From contig JAYWVB010000026.1 in the NCBI GenBank assembly GCA_039881045.1, forward strand, positions 1-64,000: 64,000 nt of DNA. Direction: 5' to 3'. Below, one piece after another: positions 46,745 to 58,622 of this stretch (the first letter of the stretch is position 1; each line of letters opens with the position of its first letter). The DNA is from Chaetomium olivaceum (lineage: Eukaryota > Ascomycota > Sordariomycetes > Sordariales > Chaetomiaceae). The position numbers and the translations under genes were made by a program. Under the pieces are notes generated by a model. That model worked only from the letters and a program-made list of their open reading frames with translations, searched no databases and was not told the origin of the DNA.

Positions 46745-47213
46745 GACTAACTCACTACCTTCCCTACCTTTGGACAAGGTAGGGAGGTAAGTGAGGTGGG
46801 TAGGGAGGGACCGGTATGTGGTGTCACTGGTGTGGATGGGTTGGGGATGGACAAGGTTGTTACTTGTTAAGGGGTGGATCGTCCCCTTAATCGCCGGGGT
46901 GTGAAGTTGTGGAACGGTTGTGTCACGTTGATGGGTTTGGCTTCTTGCGTAGATGGTTTGTAGTGTGTACGCTGTGACCTAGTGGTCTTGTGTTGAGAAG
47001 GAATTGGAGTTCTGGCGAGGTGTCACCCTGCAGTGAGCCTCTGAGAGTGGGAAATCTTGAGGGAAAAGTACATTTTTCTGTATGCCAAGCTCACAGGCGT
47101 ATGCCAAGCTTTTAAGAGCTTAAGGAGAGATGCCTGTCCCGCGACAGGAGGTGGTGGGGTTGCGAAAACGGAAAAAGGGCAAAAAGTTACGCGAACTCCT
47201 TCAGAAGTTCATT
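46745..47213. other. Intergenic, no gene
   Basis: Promoter side of the GNAT-like gene; nothing else recognised. Confidence 0.5.
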
Positions 47214-47294
47214 GCCCACAGCCAGAATCGAACTGACGACCTTGTCATGCTCTAGAAGTACTAGTGACACGCTCTACCACTGAGCCATGCGGGC
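47214..47294 (-). tRNA. tRNA-Thr (AGT) with intron
   Basis: Acceptor stem GCCCGCA/TGTGGGC. Anticodon stem TGTCA/TGACA with anticodon AGT, intron of about 10 nt (CTTCTAGAGC), T arm AGTTCGATTCT. Confidence 0.9.
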
Positions 47295-48793
47295 GTTCAT
47301 TTGAAGTTGAGGAAACGGTTTGGACATCAAGATGATAATGGTGGATGGCTACAGCTTCGAACCGCATGGACATTTTGAAACAAGCATGAATCGTTCAACA
47401 ACCAGAGGATTTGGCTCGCTTATCATTGATGAGAAGGCCTAGCTCGATGCGAACCTCCTCTCGAATATAACTACAATCGGCTAATCGATTACCCGACATT
47501 TTGAGGCGGGTCGGGTGTCATGGTCACGGAACTTTCCCACATGACCTTTCCCATATATAACCCCAACCCTGGCACGCGCGCCTCCTTCTCCCATCCAGAT
47601 GCATGACATCAATTGAAATCAATCAACAACGCAGTGACATCTGATCATCTCGGAGCCGCTATATCGCAATAAAACCGCATTCACAGAATCGACTCTCCCT
47701 CTTGCGCGCCCTACCTGCACACGCCCCCGTACCCGCCGCAGCGTGTCGCGCCGTGTATGCGACTTGCCCAGCAGGAGCTGGGCAAAAAAACGATACACCC
47801 AAAGTATACAGAGCTGTCTTGATGCGATATGTTTCGGTCAAATCAAAACTGAACCTAGGAAAACAAAGTGGAACAAAATCTCTGACTTTTTTGTCTTCTT
47901 CATCCATGGTGTCCAGTTTTTCTGGCCGGAGCCCGGCTACTGTAGGGCCGCCTGCGTCTGGCTGCCCTCCCCATACGGCGCGGACTGACAAAATATGACT
48001 TTTATGCGTGCGCCTTCGTGGATCCGTTTGATAGCGTTTTGAAGAGATTACGCGCTATGGATAAGAAAGATTTGAGTGCAAAAGATTTGAGTGCAAAAGA
48101 CTTGAATGCCTTGATTGAATTTGATGCATCTCGGGGAGAGGAGGGCGCCTGTCAGGGTTAGGGCTATGTTTAAGGGACATCACGTGGTACAGTCCAAACA
48201 TGACAGTCCGAATGGAAACGCCCACCAGGCCTCGACTTTTTACGGGGGCAAACCTCCTGGAACAAAGTTTCTCCAGAGATAACAAACCCTCCCTTCAGGC
48301 GCGGGGTCTGCCCATTAACATAGGAATTGTCACCGCGCCTAGGGTCGGGTTTTCCCAAATAACATGATATTGTTCCCACAGAATATTTCTCGGTGAATAG
48401 ACCAAAATAAACATTTGTCGGGTCGTCTCAAGCTGCCTTGGTGGGTGGTTGGATCGCTCGATTGCGGAATGAGTACCTCGATGGATAACCAGGGCTTGCT
48501 GAAACGCGTCGTTTTTGCAGGTGTTAATTGTGGGGGACGCGGCATGATACGACCGCGACCGAATCAGGAAGCGGCGTGGGACACCAGTACTGCCGGTACT
48601 GCCAGTACACGGCAGGCGAAGAAACACGCATCTAGTGGCGACTGCGCACGTATGTACACTACAGGCAGCAGTAACTGGTAAATTCTACCAATACCCCGCC
48701 TTGCCATTTTTTTCTTTCAAACCCAACATCCCCTCATTCCATCAAACCAACACAATTCCAGTACCGCAGTTCAGCAACGATTATTCGCCCACA
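47295..48793. other. Intergenic, no firm gene
   Basis: About 1.5 kb without recognisable coding sequence. Overlapping frames around 47660-48000 on both strands are mutual shadows. The pyrimidine-rich block at 48690-48790 is the leader of the RNA-binding protein gene. Confidence 0.4.
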
Positions 48794-49376
48794 ATGGCAG
48801 CCAAAGTTTATGTCGGGTATGATTTGATTTGCGATACATTAATCGAATAATCAGTCTCCGGTCCATTTGCTGAGCTCAAACCTAGAAACCTCTCGTGGGG
48901 CACCAACGATGACTCCCTGAGAGCAGCCTTTGCCCACTATGGCTCAGTGACCGACTCCGTGCGTCAGCTTACCCTACCGACCGATCAACGGATGCTGATA
49001 TCGAGCAGATAGTCATGAAGGACCGCGATACCGGCCGGAGCCGCGGATTCGGATTCGTCACGTTTAGCTCTCCTGAGGAAGCCGAGGCGGCAATTCAAGC
49101 CTTGAATGAGCAGGAGTAAGTCTTCCCATGCCCATTTCAACACATGCATCTAGTGAATCGGGGCTGACTATAAGGTGATGCTTTAGCCTCGATGGAAGGC
49201 AGATCCGTGTCAACTTGGCCAATGCCCGTCCCTCTGGTGGCGGCCGCGGCTTCGGCGGCGGCGGCTACAACAACCAAGGTGGTGGCGGCGGCTACAACAG
49301 TGGCGGCGGCGGCGGCGGCTACAACCAAGGTAGTGGCAGCGGCTACAACAACCAAGGTGGTGGTGGTGGTTACTAA
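48794..49376 (+). CDS. Glycine-rich RNA-binding protein (single RRM)
   Basis: Small RNA-binding protein with one RRM and a Gly-rich tail, typical of stress- or cold-responsive GRPs. Four exons: 48794-48816, 48886-48958, 49009-49115 and 49187-49376. Introns have GTATGA, GTGCGT and GTAAGT donors, and the phases agree. RNP2 is KVYVGNL (split by intron 1) and RNP1 is RGFGFVTF. The tail has repeated GGGGYNNQ-like units and ends GGGGGY. About 130 residues, frame intact. It likely binds single-stranded RNA in nucleus and cytoplasm and affects splicing or stability; that role is family knowledge. Confidence 0.93.
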
Positions 49377-50086
49377 GGTGGTGGTGGTAACTACTAGGAA
49401 GGGTATGCGGGACACCTACTCGGAGGGGAGGGTCTTGGTGTTGCCACGATATGAATAATGCGGGGCAGTTACGGTGACGCTTTATTTGAGTTACTTTTCG
49501 CTAGCGTCACATCCTTTTAATTGATGGCACCATTAACCAGGTCTGGGGAACTGCGAGTATGTTGCCGCTTCGTGGAGATTGAAATCTGAGGTTGGAGACC
49601 GGAGATGTACCCCGGTTCCCTCCCAAGTGCGCGCTTCCCGACCTACCCAGCTGCTCCGTCGCGCCTGTCATACCTACCCGAACGCCCGCCTTCCCGCAAC
49701 ATTCATCCAGTCGAGATGCATTCACAAGTTCACATTGCTTGTAGCACCAGGACAACGGGGCTCGAAGCTCTCAAGCCAGTACTCATGATCAAAACATTCA
49801 ATACAATTAGCCTCGGCTTTGTCCCAAGTCCCTTCGGAGTCGCATCCACGACACTGGCAGCCGTCCGTTTTTAGGCACGTGCGTTGAAGGCACATAGTGT
49901 TTGCCTCAACAACAATGAAGAGGTACCTAAATGAAGGTACCTGCTTTGTGCAAGCAAACCTCCAGGTTGCTAAATTGAATTTCCGCACTCCTTCAAATCC
50001 AAAGTGACAAAACACCTCCCCTCCTCTGCACCGTTCGTCAGCTCTCGCTGTTTTGCAGCCACCAGAGCCGGTCACACATCTGGAAA
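49377..50086. other. Intergenic with a possible small Cys-rich gene
   Basis: A minus-strand frame 49722..49895 codes 57 residues starting MCLQRTCLKTDGCQCRGCDS with eight Cys, including CxC and CxxC, ending TSNVNL. It may be a small Cys-rich protein. It has no signal peptide and no transcript evidence. The rest of the gap shows nothing. Confidence 0.35.
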
Positions 50087-52323
50087 ATGAGCACTCTCAT
50101 TTACTGCACCCTCTACGGCTGGCCCATTTTGGCCGATCGGTACTCTGACGCCGAGTCTCCTTCCTCTTCCGAGACGCCATGGGGAAACAAGTTTCGAGCC
50201 CATCAGTATTCAGTCCCTCGTAGCGTCCCCGGTCACCCGCTGCTCCCTCACTGACGCCAGTGTAGTCCTCCATACCCCCGAGGGACTGCTCCTCACCGGG
50301 GTTGGAATTTGTGATGACCCAATCTCGGTTTCGCTCCAACGCCTTTTCGACGTTTGTAGTTCGCTTCCCGTTCCGCGTAAGTGTCGCGTTCCTACCTGGG
50401 GCTACGACTTTAGCGGAGCTGTTGTCGTCGATAAAACTACCCATTTCATATGGGAAGATGGATACGATGCCCTAGTGATTATACAACCAGACCCGGTCTT
50501 TAGTAGGAACCCCTACCAAATCCCGGGAGTCGATCGTCTCTTAGCTGAGACCCCACAGCAACCGCCGGCAATGATGCAACCAGCTCGGCCGCCCCGGACT
50601 TCGGCGCCGGATTGTTTTGTATCATTGCCCGGGGAGCTATGCGTGGCCGTTGCCATGCTCCTCCCCACGGCGGATATACTTCGTGCCCGCCTGGCGTCGC
50701 GGGTATTCTGGTCCGTCTTTTACAGTCAGCAATTCTGGGTTTCACGTTTCAAAGTATCACTGCCCGCCGGTAATCGATCCTGGCTCTTCGAAACTCGTTA
50801 TATCCCGTCGTCAAGAGACTGGCGGTGGCTCTACCATCGCACGAATGATATCTACCTCGGCCCCGGCCTCCGAAATAGGCGGCGGGTTTGGGGTCTCCTC
50901 CAACAAGTTGTGGGTATTCTGGCTCTTGTTTGGAACGAACTTCCCCCGTGCTTGCCGGAAGTTTGGTCGGTGGACTCAGCCCTGCGTGCCACGGAACATT
51001 GTGTCGGGGTGAATGGTCTTCTTTGGAGCCCACCGAAGCCGGGTGACCACGAGTTCAACAATGGATGTCGGCTATTCCGAACCCAGAGTATTGCGATTCC
51101 AGACACCCTGGCACGTATGTTCGTCTATACCATTGCTTGTGGCGATGGGCAATACGTTGTAGGAATGGCTTTCGTCACAGTTGCGGGAGGCAGCATTCGT
51201 TTGGGGTACACCTCTCACTCTGAACACTCCATTGAGCTCACCCAAATCTGGGGCTTTCGCTTAGCCATGGGATCGCGCGGCCTCCAGGCTTTACAATGCA
51301 TCACTGGACCAGAGGATTCAGAATTTTACTGGATTGGATGCCCTGATGATGTACCTCGAACTGAACGGCTACTCGTTGCCGAGCGTGTGATAGGGTTGGA
51401 TCTAGGCTTTGATATAAGTGCCCTCGTAAACCTGGTTTGTACGCGTGCTGTAGACTAACGAGATTCTCTAGGGCTACAAGATAGTGAAGTTCGCTGTTCG
51501 CACACGATCGCCGCCTTTACCGCAATGCGGCTGGCTGAGAGACTCAGCGGTATGGTATCCTACCATTCCGCCACAAAGCCTCTGCTTAAACGAGACATCG
51601 TTCACCCCGCAAGACTATCACACAGTCGGATACAAACCCTTGTTTTGGGGCCATTTTAGAGGACCGGGCGGAAAGTACCTACAACATCTCACCGGAATAT
51701 CGGCGGTATCCTCCCTTGGAATACTCCGCATTCACTTCGACTTCGACATAGAAATACCATGGGAGCATCAATCCTTTGGCCGCTTAAAGATCGAGGAGAA
51801 ATACGAGGAAACCACCGATTTTTCCATCGATGGGCCGGGCGGCGAGCGTATTGACACCATCAAGATGCACTATTGTTATCCTAACCTAGAGGTAACTGTG
51901 CCTGGGACTAAGCAGGAAGAATACATGGTTCGGTGCGAGGTGAGTTCCCATCCACGCCATCACCTTCCCCCCGTTTATGGCCTCGCTCACTTATTTGTGT
52001 CTCAAGTTCCACACAAACCGCGGCCGCTCGTGTCGCATCCTCGATATTGGACACGGAAACACCAGTGTCCATATAAAACTTACGGCTGCTCCAGGCACTG
52101 CCATCACCGGCCTGCATGGCATGGAGGTGCGTAAGATGCGACACAGGCATCACGCCATGTCAAATTCATCATGGATATCGCTGACGATAATGTGGAATAG
52201 AGCCCGGAGGACGTTGACGATATTACAGCTTTGCGGGTGATAACTGAGGAAATTGGGGCGGCCGAGAAAGCGGAGATGCTCTATTACGGCCATGAAACTA
52301 TTTCATCCATCAATGTAAATTAG
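50087..52323 (+). CDS. F-box protein
   Basis: Substrate adaptor for an SCF ubiquitin ligase. The F-box reads CFVSLPGELCVAVAMLLPTA and continues ILRARLASRVFWSVFYSQQFW. Upstream sequence is coding from about 50250 (LTGVGICDDPISVSLQRLFD, GYDFSGAVVVDKTTHFIW). An N-terminal piece from ATG 50087 is in another frame, with a break near 50250. Three introns: 51430-51474 (GTAAAC...CTCTAG), about 51940-52005 (GTGAGT...CAAG) and a last one near 52125-52199 (GTGCGT...ATAG). Later exons give FAVRTRSPPLPQCGW, RILDIGHGN and AAPGTAITGLHGME, then EDVDDITALRVITEE, ending at 52323. It resembles the large fungal F-box family with a C-terminal sensor of unknown ligand. Start uncertain. Confidence 0.75.
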
Positions 52324-53515
52324 ATGGTGTGCTCTAGGAGCAAGGGTCTTGCGTTGCGGGAATCGGGGATTCTTTGTTTTTGAAGCCTCCTCTCCTTGGG
52401 GGCCGTCTGCATATGCCACACAGCTGGATTGTTTGTCAAAGGTTGGGGTTAACTAAACGAAAAGATGGCATCCACCTTGCTAGCCCTCTATTATACCGTG
52501 ATGTTGGCTACATGTTGTCCAAGGCTCTGAACCGGAGTTCGGCTCAGAGGTCAGTCTTCGATTCCTTCAGATTTGTCACAGTTCAACTTGATAACAATCG
52601 TAATGCACCAAACAACGGCACATGCCTGAAGTTTTAGAAGCTGAAAAGATGATAACTGAGATGTGGGAGGGTTGGGTCGTTGCTCCATTCTCAGACGCGT
52701 TTGTTCAGCCCAAGCCTCTATTGGCAAGGGAACCACTGCAGGTCAAGCTGACATCAGGTCCGGGCCTCTCGAGGCAGTGCCTTGTCGGTAGGCAGCCCTC
52801 GGGGCACTGCGACGGCCCGCGCATTGCACTTAAAAATGTAAAGTTGGCAGAAGCTGGGGTGAGATGTCAGATCTGCCATGCCTATCATGTCGGCCTCCCG
52901 CCAGATACTACGGGCTTCCGAGCAGTCAGGGGACATTTTGCACAGCATCCTTGCACCGTGTCTGTTTGTTCGGGTCCTTTCCCCGGGCTGCGATGAAATG
53001 GAACCAACCATTCGGGAAATGATTCACATGCTCCTAAAGACATGATGAACCGATCATTTTGTTGCCCAAATATGCTACCTAAAATTCAAGAATATTCCAG
53101 ACATCTGTCAAGTTCACAACTCGCTGCTGAACTGACCAAAGGGAAGCGTAGGCATCCTGCACCTGTACTGAAAGGCCGGCTAATAGGAGCGACAAACCAA
53201 CTGCGAACCCAACCACAGCAAACAAAACGATGGGCACCGACCAATGCCGCGAGCAGTTCGGAAGGGAGAGGCCTACAATGCAGTGAACCGCATCGAAGCG
53301 TGTCGTCATCCCCATGGCTACTTCGAGAAGTAAGAGGCCCAAAGAAAGCGAAAGGGAGCAAAGAATGAAGCGGAAACAGAATGCATATAAAGTCAAGCAG
53401 GAAATGGGGATGATCGCTCCAGACTTCTCCTTTCACCGGAGCGCAACCAGTCTGACATTTTCTGATACCTGCCCAAGTCAAGTAAGCGCATAGCCTCACC
53501 TCCCTGTTCGGCATT
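52324..53515. other. Intergenic, no gene
   Basis: About 1.2 kb; nothing recognised. Confidence 0.45.
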
Positions 53516-54927
53516 ATGTTGGTGTTTGTAGCTGCCCCTGTGTGTCTGGCCCTTGTCCTCTGCTTCCGCAAATGGCGGGCTTGGATGGTCCAGAGATGGG
53601 TGCGTCAGCAGTTAGACGTGGCCAACTTCCACTATGCCCCCGACATTGAAGGTGATCTGCAAGAACGACTCCGTCTGCGTGCCACTGAGAACCGCCGTCT
53701 AAAAGTGGCGTTCGGCATCGATAATTCCCTGACGACTACTTCCATCGCAGTCCACAAAGCGTTCCTCAAGACGGCATCAGGGGTCCTGAATAAAAAGGGG
53801 CGCAATTGGGAGGAGCTCTACGGCATTGCCAAAACCTTCCTAGAGACCGAAGTCGAAGAGCGCGAAGCCGCAGGGAAGCGGAGTCTGCGTCTCGCCGAAT
53901 CCGTCCGCTGCATGGTTCGCTCGCGGTGGTGCTCTTCGACAGCTTCGGCATCGACGCGACCACCATCCCCCGATCCGATCTGGCCATCATCGCAGCTGAG
54001 ATTAACAAGCAGTGGCTCCGTTCCAAAAGCCACCCGACCGACGTCACGCAGTCCGAACTCCTCAACTCGACCATCGCCTCGCTCAACATCACATCACGGG
54101 TACAGGGGACGGAACAGACCTCGCTGGCCCCGGCCGAAGTCCTCGGCCTCCTCATGCCGCAGTACGAGACGCTCTGGCGCGTGGTGCTGCTGACCTTTGT
54201 CACGGCCTACCACCACCAGCCGGCCGCCTACCCAGACACCGCTCAGAGAACAGCCACCGTCCCCAGCTGCCTGGGCGATCCCACCCGCGAGAAGGAAGCC
54301 CTCAAGCTCGCCAAGGTACGTACGTCCCCTTCCTCCTCTCGCAGACCCCCACTTCCGTCCTGAAGTCATCACTAACCCCCTCCCTCACAGGAAGGCCTCT
54401 GCCTCTACCCCTCCAACAAACACCTCTACCGCGCCGCCGCGAGCACCCCAACCACCACCAGCTCAACAACCCCCCCAACCACCTCCACCCCCTCAGCCCT
54501 CACCACCCCAACCTCCTCCGCACCCACACCCGCAGTCTCCGCATCCCTCACAACCCTCCACCGACACCCGCAAATCTGGGGCGGCTCCACCGACGCCGCT
54601 ACCTTCCGGCCGTCGCGCTTCGACGCCGACGCCCTGACACCGGCCCAGCGCGAGGCGTATGTGCCGTTCTCGGTGAAGCCGCACAAGTGTCCTGCGGCGG
54701 GCGGCGCGTTTGGCGAGAGGATGGTGGTGGTGTTGGTTGTTGTGCTGGGGCGGGAGTTGGGGCGGTTGGGGCTGGGGAAGGGGCGGGTGCGGTTTGCTGG
54801 TGCTCGGGGGGGTGAGGGTGGTTGTGGGAGGGGTGGCTGTGATGGTCGTGGGGTCAGGGTGGTCGGGGATGGGGGGGAGTTGCCGACTGGACGGGGGGAG
54901 ATGGAGGAGTGGGTTTGGGAATGGTGA
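53516..54927 (+). CDS. Cytochrome P450-like protein with degenerate motifs
   Basis: Membrane-anchored P450-fold protein. ATG 53516 begins a signal anchor (MLVFVAAPVCLALVLCF). The frame shifts by one base near 53914-53924 and continues LAVVLFDSFGIDATTIPRSD, QYETLWRVVLLTFVTAYHH. An intron at 54316-54390 (GTACGT...ACAG) precedes the K-helix and heme region. Here the ExxR motif reads EGLCLYPSNKHLYR (Arg replaced by Cys). The PERF-like ATFRPSRF is present. The heme loop is FSVKPHKCPAAGGAFGERM, keeping the Cys ligand but with Lys where FxxGxxxC has Gly. The Ser/Thr/Pro-rich insert between K-helix and PERF is long. Loss of the ExxR Arg makes normal P450 chemistry doubtful. Confidence 0.75.
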
Positions 54928-55305
54928 GTGTTCGAGGGGTTGCGAATAATCATTTGGGTTTTTGGGGTTGGGTCGGTTGAGGGGTCTTATTCTTGGGTTG
55001 GGGTCTGTGGTTTTGCTTTTTCTTCTTGTGCGCCTGTCTTGATCGCGGAGGAGACACGGGGATGGGAAGGATTTGCGGTTGGAGCGCAGTGCGGGCAGTG
55101 TGATTCTTATCCAGTCGTTCAGGGGGAGATAGAGATTGCGATCAGACATTAAGGGCAGCCAAAGGGTTACTATCCGACTGTTTGGTGTTGATCAGACATC
55201 TAATAATCGCAAAGACGGCGACGTGTTTTGGTGGTGAAGCAATCGTCCCGCCATGGGGGCCACTCGCTTTCTTGTGCCGCAAATTCGCCTAAATTATGCA
55301 TCAAA
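54928..55305. other. Intergenic, no gene
   Basis: Nothing recognised between the P450-like gene and tRNA-His. Confidence 0.5.
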
Positions 55306-55393
55306 GGGTGACTAGTCTAGTGGTCAGGACGTTTCGTTGTGGTTCTTCCACATGCAAAACCGAAGAAACCCCGGTTCGATTCCGGGGTCGCCC
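55306..55393 (+). tRNA. tRNA-His (GTG) with intron
   Basis: Acceptor stem GGGTGAC/GTCGCCC. Anticodon stem TTTCG/CGAAG, anticodon GTG, intron of about 17 nt, T arm GGTTCGATTCC. A TTTT terminator follows at 55398. Confidence 0.92.
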
Positions 55394-55990
55394 ACACTTT
55401 TGCTGCCCTTTCCTCCTCACGTCTGTCGAAAATCATTTTTGCATGGCATCCGGGATTAAAACCGTTGTCGTCCCCCACCTCGTTCGGTGCCAGGTCGTCT
55501 GCCACCACACTGACAAACCTTGGAACATACATTTCTCATCGCCTGCCTTTTTGCGGTTGCCCTGACATGGCGACCACCCAACCGGGTGAATGATGCAAGC
55601 GATCCTTGACCGAGACCGACTTTGTAAAGTGGTACTCGGCTATGCCCGCAACAAAAGGGTTTTGCATCACTCTGCATGTGCCCGGTGGCCCCCGGTTCAA
55701 TACTGACGCCGATCAGAGAACATGTTGCGAATTCGAGACCCCGGATTGGCTTGCGGCAACCCCACGTGCATCCGCCCATGTCACTCTTCCGGGACACGAC
55801 ATCAAGCAGCACCAGCGACGGCCAAGCTGGGAATCTGGATCCCGAGGTCTGGCTAGCGACGGCCTGATGTTTAAAATGGAAGACGGACCAGGCCAAGGGC
55901 CAGGGCGGCCACCAAGCATAGCTCCCGGTGGTGCTCCTGCTCACCTCCCACGACAACTAGACGGTCCAAACCAGGCCTCAGTTCCCGACT
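55394..55990. other. Intergenic, PhoD promoter side
   Basis: No gene recognised. Confidence 0.5.
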
Positions 55991-57881
55991 ATGCTACGCC
56001 ATCTAGGCCTAGGCGCCCTCGCCGCCGTCTCTGTCGTTGAGGCCTCATTCGAGAGGAACCTGGCTTACAGCAGCCCCTCGCGGCGTCACCCAAGCCTGGC
56101 AGTCCCTCTCTCCCATGTGAACAAGCGGCAAACCGGCGATGTTTACACACCAGCAGAAGTCAACTTCACTCATGGTGTTGCATCCGGTGACCCCTATGCG
56201 GACTCGGTCGTCCTATGGACACGGCTGGCCCCGACGACAGAGAGTGTTGCCTCGGACATAGTACCCGACGGCGTGGTGCCCATCTACGGTGACTCGGAGG
56301 GAGCTAAGCCGTCTACAAAGGCGGCTTGTGTCGAGTTCAAGATTGCCACAGACCTGCCTCTATCCAACGTCGTCAACCAGGGGCGAGCTTTCACGAGCAG
56401 CGATGTGGACTACACGGTCAAGGTGAGTCTCAACACACGTAGCAGTCGATACAAAGGCCGCTAACACTTTACAGTTCGAAGCCAGTGGTCTCCAGCCCTT
56501 CACAACCTACTACTACCAATTCAACGTCTGCGACTCGGACAAGGTCAGCCCACTCGGCCGCACCAAGACCATTCCCGCCAAGACCCAAAAGGTTGACAGA
56601 AACATCAACCTCGCCGTCTACTCCTGCAGCAACTACCGTAAGCCCCTTTGCCTTGTCTCTCACATACCCAACCGCTAACACGACACAGCCGAGGGCTACT
56701 TCAACGCCTACGCCAACCCAGTCCACAAAGACTCAGTCGACTACGTGCTGCACCTGGGCGACTACATCTACGAGTACAAGCCGGACTCGTCCATCCAGGG
56801 CCGCAACCCGCAGCCGGACCGCGAGATCTACACGCTGTTCGACTACCGCACGCGCCTGGGCTCGTACCGCACCGACGCCGACCTGCTCGCGTCGCACGCC
56901 AAGTTCGCCTGGATCCCCGTGTGGGACGACCACGAGGTGGCCAACAATGCGTGGCGCAACGGGTCCAGCAATTCAGACGGAGAGGTGTTTCGCGCTCGCA
57001 AGCAGGCCGCCGTCCGCGCCTACTTTGAGTGGATGCCCCTCCGCCAGGCCGACATGGACGACAGCCTGCGCATCTGGCGCAGTTTCTCGTTGGGTACGCT
57101 GTTGGATCTGGTCATGCTGGACACGCGACAGTACGACCGCGACCTGACGGTGCTGAACGGGCTGGCGGGCATCGGCGGGAACAGCCAAGAAGTGGAGAAG
57201 CTGGTGGACCTGCAGAACAGGACCATCATGGGCTTCAAGCAGGAGGCATGGTTCTACGACCAGCTGACGCAGTCGTCGGAGCGTGGCGCCGCGTGGCGCC
57301 TGGTCGGTAACCAGGTCATCTTCAGCCGCATGACGCTGGGGATTTTGGGCGATCAGCCCTTCAACCGCGACCAGTGGGACGGCTATCTCGCGAACCGGGA
57401 CCGCGTCTACCAGCACCTGGCTGACGGCAAGATCAACAACACGGTGATGCTGTCGGGCGACTCGCATGCCGCGTGGGTGTCGGATCTGGCCTGGCTCGGG
57501 AAGCGGGACTATGATGAGACCACTGGCGAGGGTGCGTTCGGTGTTGAGCTGGCGGGCACTGCGGTGACGAGTTCTAGCCCGGTGGGTAGCCTGCCTAGGT
57601 TGTTGGCAAACCCGTTGTCGCAGTGGTTGATTGGCAAGAACCCCGAACTGCAGTGGCAGGATCTGTACTACCGTGGGTATTTCGAGATGAGCATCGGGTA
57701 CGAGGCTATCGAGGCGAAGTTCTATGGCATCCCGGACGTCAAGGTCAAGAGCGACGACGAGATCTTGCTGGCGACGTTTCTGATCAACAATGGAGAGAAC
57801 AAATTGGCGAGGAATCCGACGGTTGGTGGTGGTCGGGCTAAAGGGGGCGCGCTGAAGAACGGAAAGGTGCCCCTGGTCTAA
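55991..57881 (+). CDS. PhoD-type alkaline phosphatase, secreted
   Basis: Metal-dependent phosphodiesterase/phosphatase of the PhoD family. Start ATG 55991 with signal peptide MLRHLGLGALAAVSVVEAS, then a KR site (VNKRQTGD) that may be Kex2-cleaved. Exons 55991-56422, 56475-56637 and 56689-57881; introns GTGAGT...TACAG and GTAAGC...CACAG; phases agree. N-terminal Fn3-like domain: FTHGVASGDPYADSVVLWTR. Catalytic metal motifs: AVYSCSNY, LHLGDYIYEY, WDDHEVANN, LDTRQYDRD, GNQVIFSRM and SGDSHAAWVSD. About 590 residues, the usual size, and no frame break. It probably releases phosphate from extracellular phosphodiesters; regulation by phosphate starvation is typical but no site was identified. Confidence 0.93.
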
Positions 57882-58622
57882 GGTGCGGCCTGGGCTGTGT
57901 CAGTGGCGGCGTCACTGAGTTGGACATTCCGAGACAATCTCGGGGGTTGCTTTGAATCGGAGTAACTATCGAGGCGTTCTAATTTGGAATATCCAGGCTG
58001 CCGTTGGATAGGAGATGCTACCTTAATTCAATCTTCTAAGAACCAATCCGAATGCTCGGATTCATCGCCCGCCACCACTCTGCCATGCTACAATGATCCC
58101 TTGAAGTCTGTGCTGCGCCGCGGATCTCGCCGTGTCGGCAAGTCGGCGTTCTGGCCACCGGCATTCCGTCCAAATTTCACCAGGGGCTCAATCCTTCGGG
58201 TCGATTCTGCCGTGCCCAACCACTGCCGCGCTCTCTGGAGCATGTCGCTCATGACTAAGGAACGCGCGTAACAATCCCGGTTCGGATGAGATTCTGTCCG
58301 CCGCGCCAACGCCAATTCTCGCCAAACCAAACAGAGACGAATAGAGGCTGACAAGCATAGGGCGGTGCTATGATCGACGGCCAACGAGGTCGTCCGATCC
58401 ATCCGCACCGCTTCGGATCATAGGCAGAGACCATATTCGGCAAATGATCCATCTAAGCACAATGTGACAAGACAATATGATGATCCTATGAGTTCATGAC
58501 AAGTATATAACCTGTGTCGTGACGCCACCTTTACCCATCCAACCACCACCAGACAAACAACATCACCAGCACACGGCCATTTTCACACTGCACCCGACTT
58601 TAGACACTTTTCAGCTATCACC
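57882..58622. other. Intergenic, no gene
   Basis: No gene recognised. The last 120 bp (C/A-rich leader) precede the kelch gene. Confidence 0.5.

Noticed and set aside
47659..47998. Overlapping frames on both strands
   Set aside because: Neither strand shows a family motif, and each is a shadow of the other.
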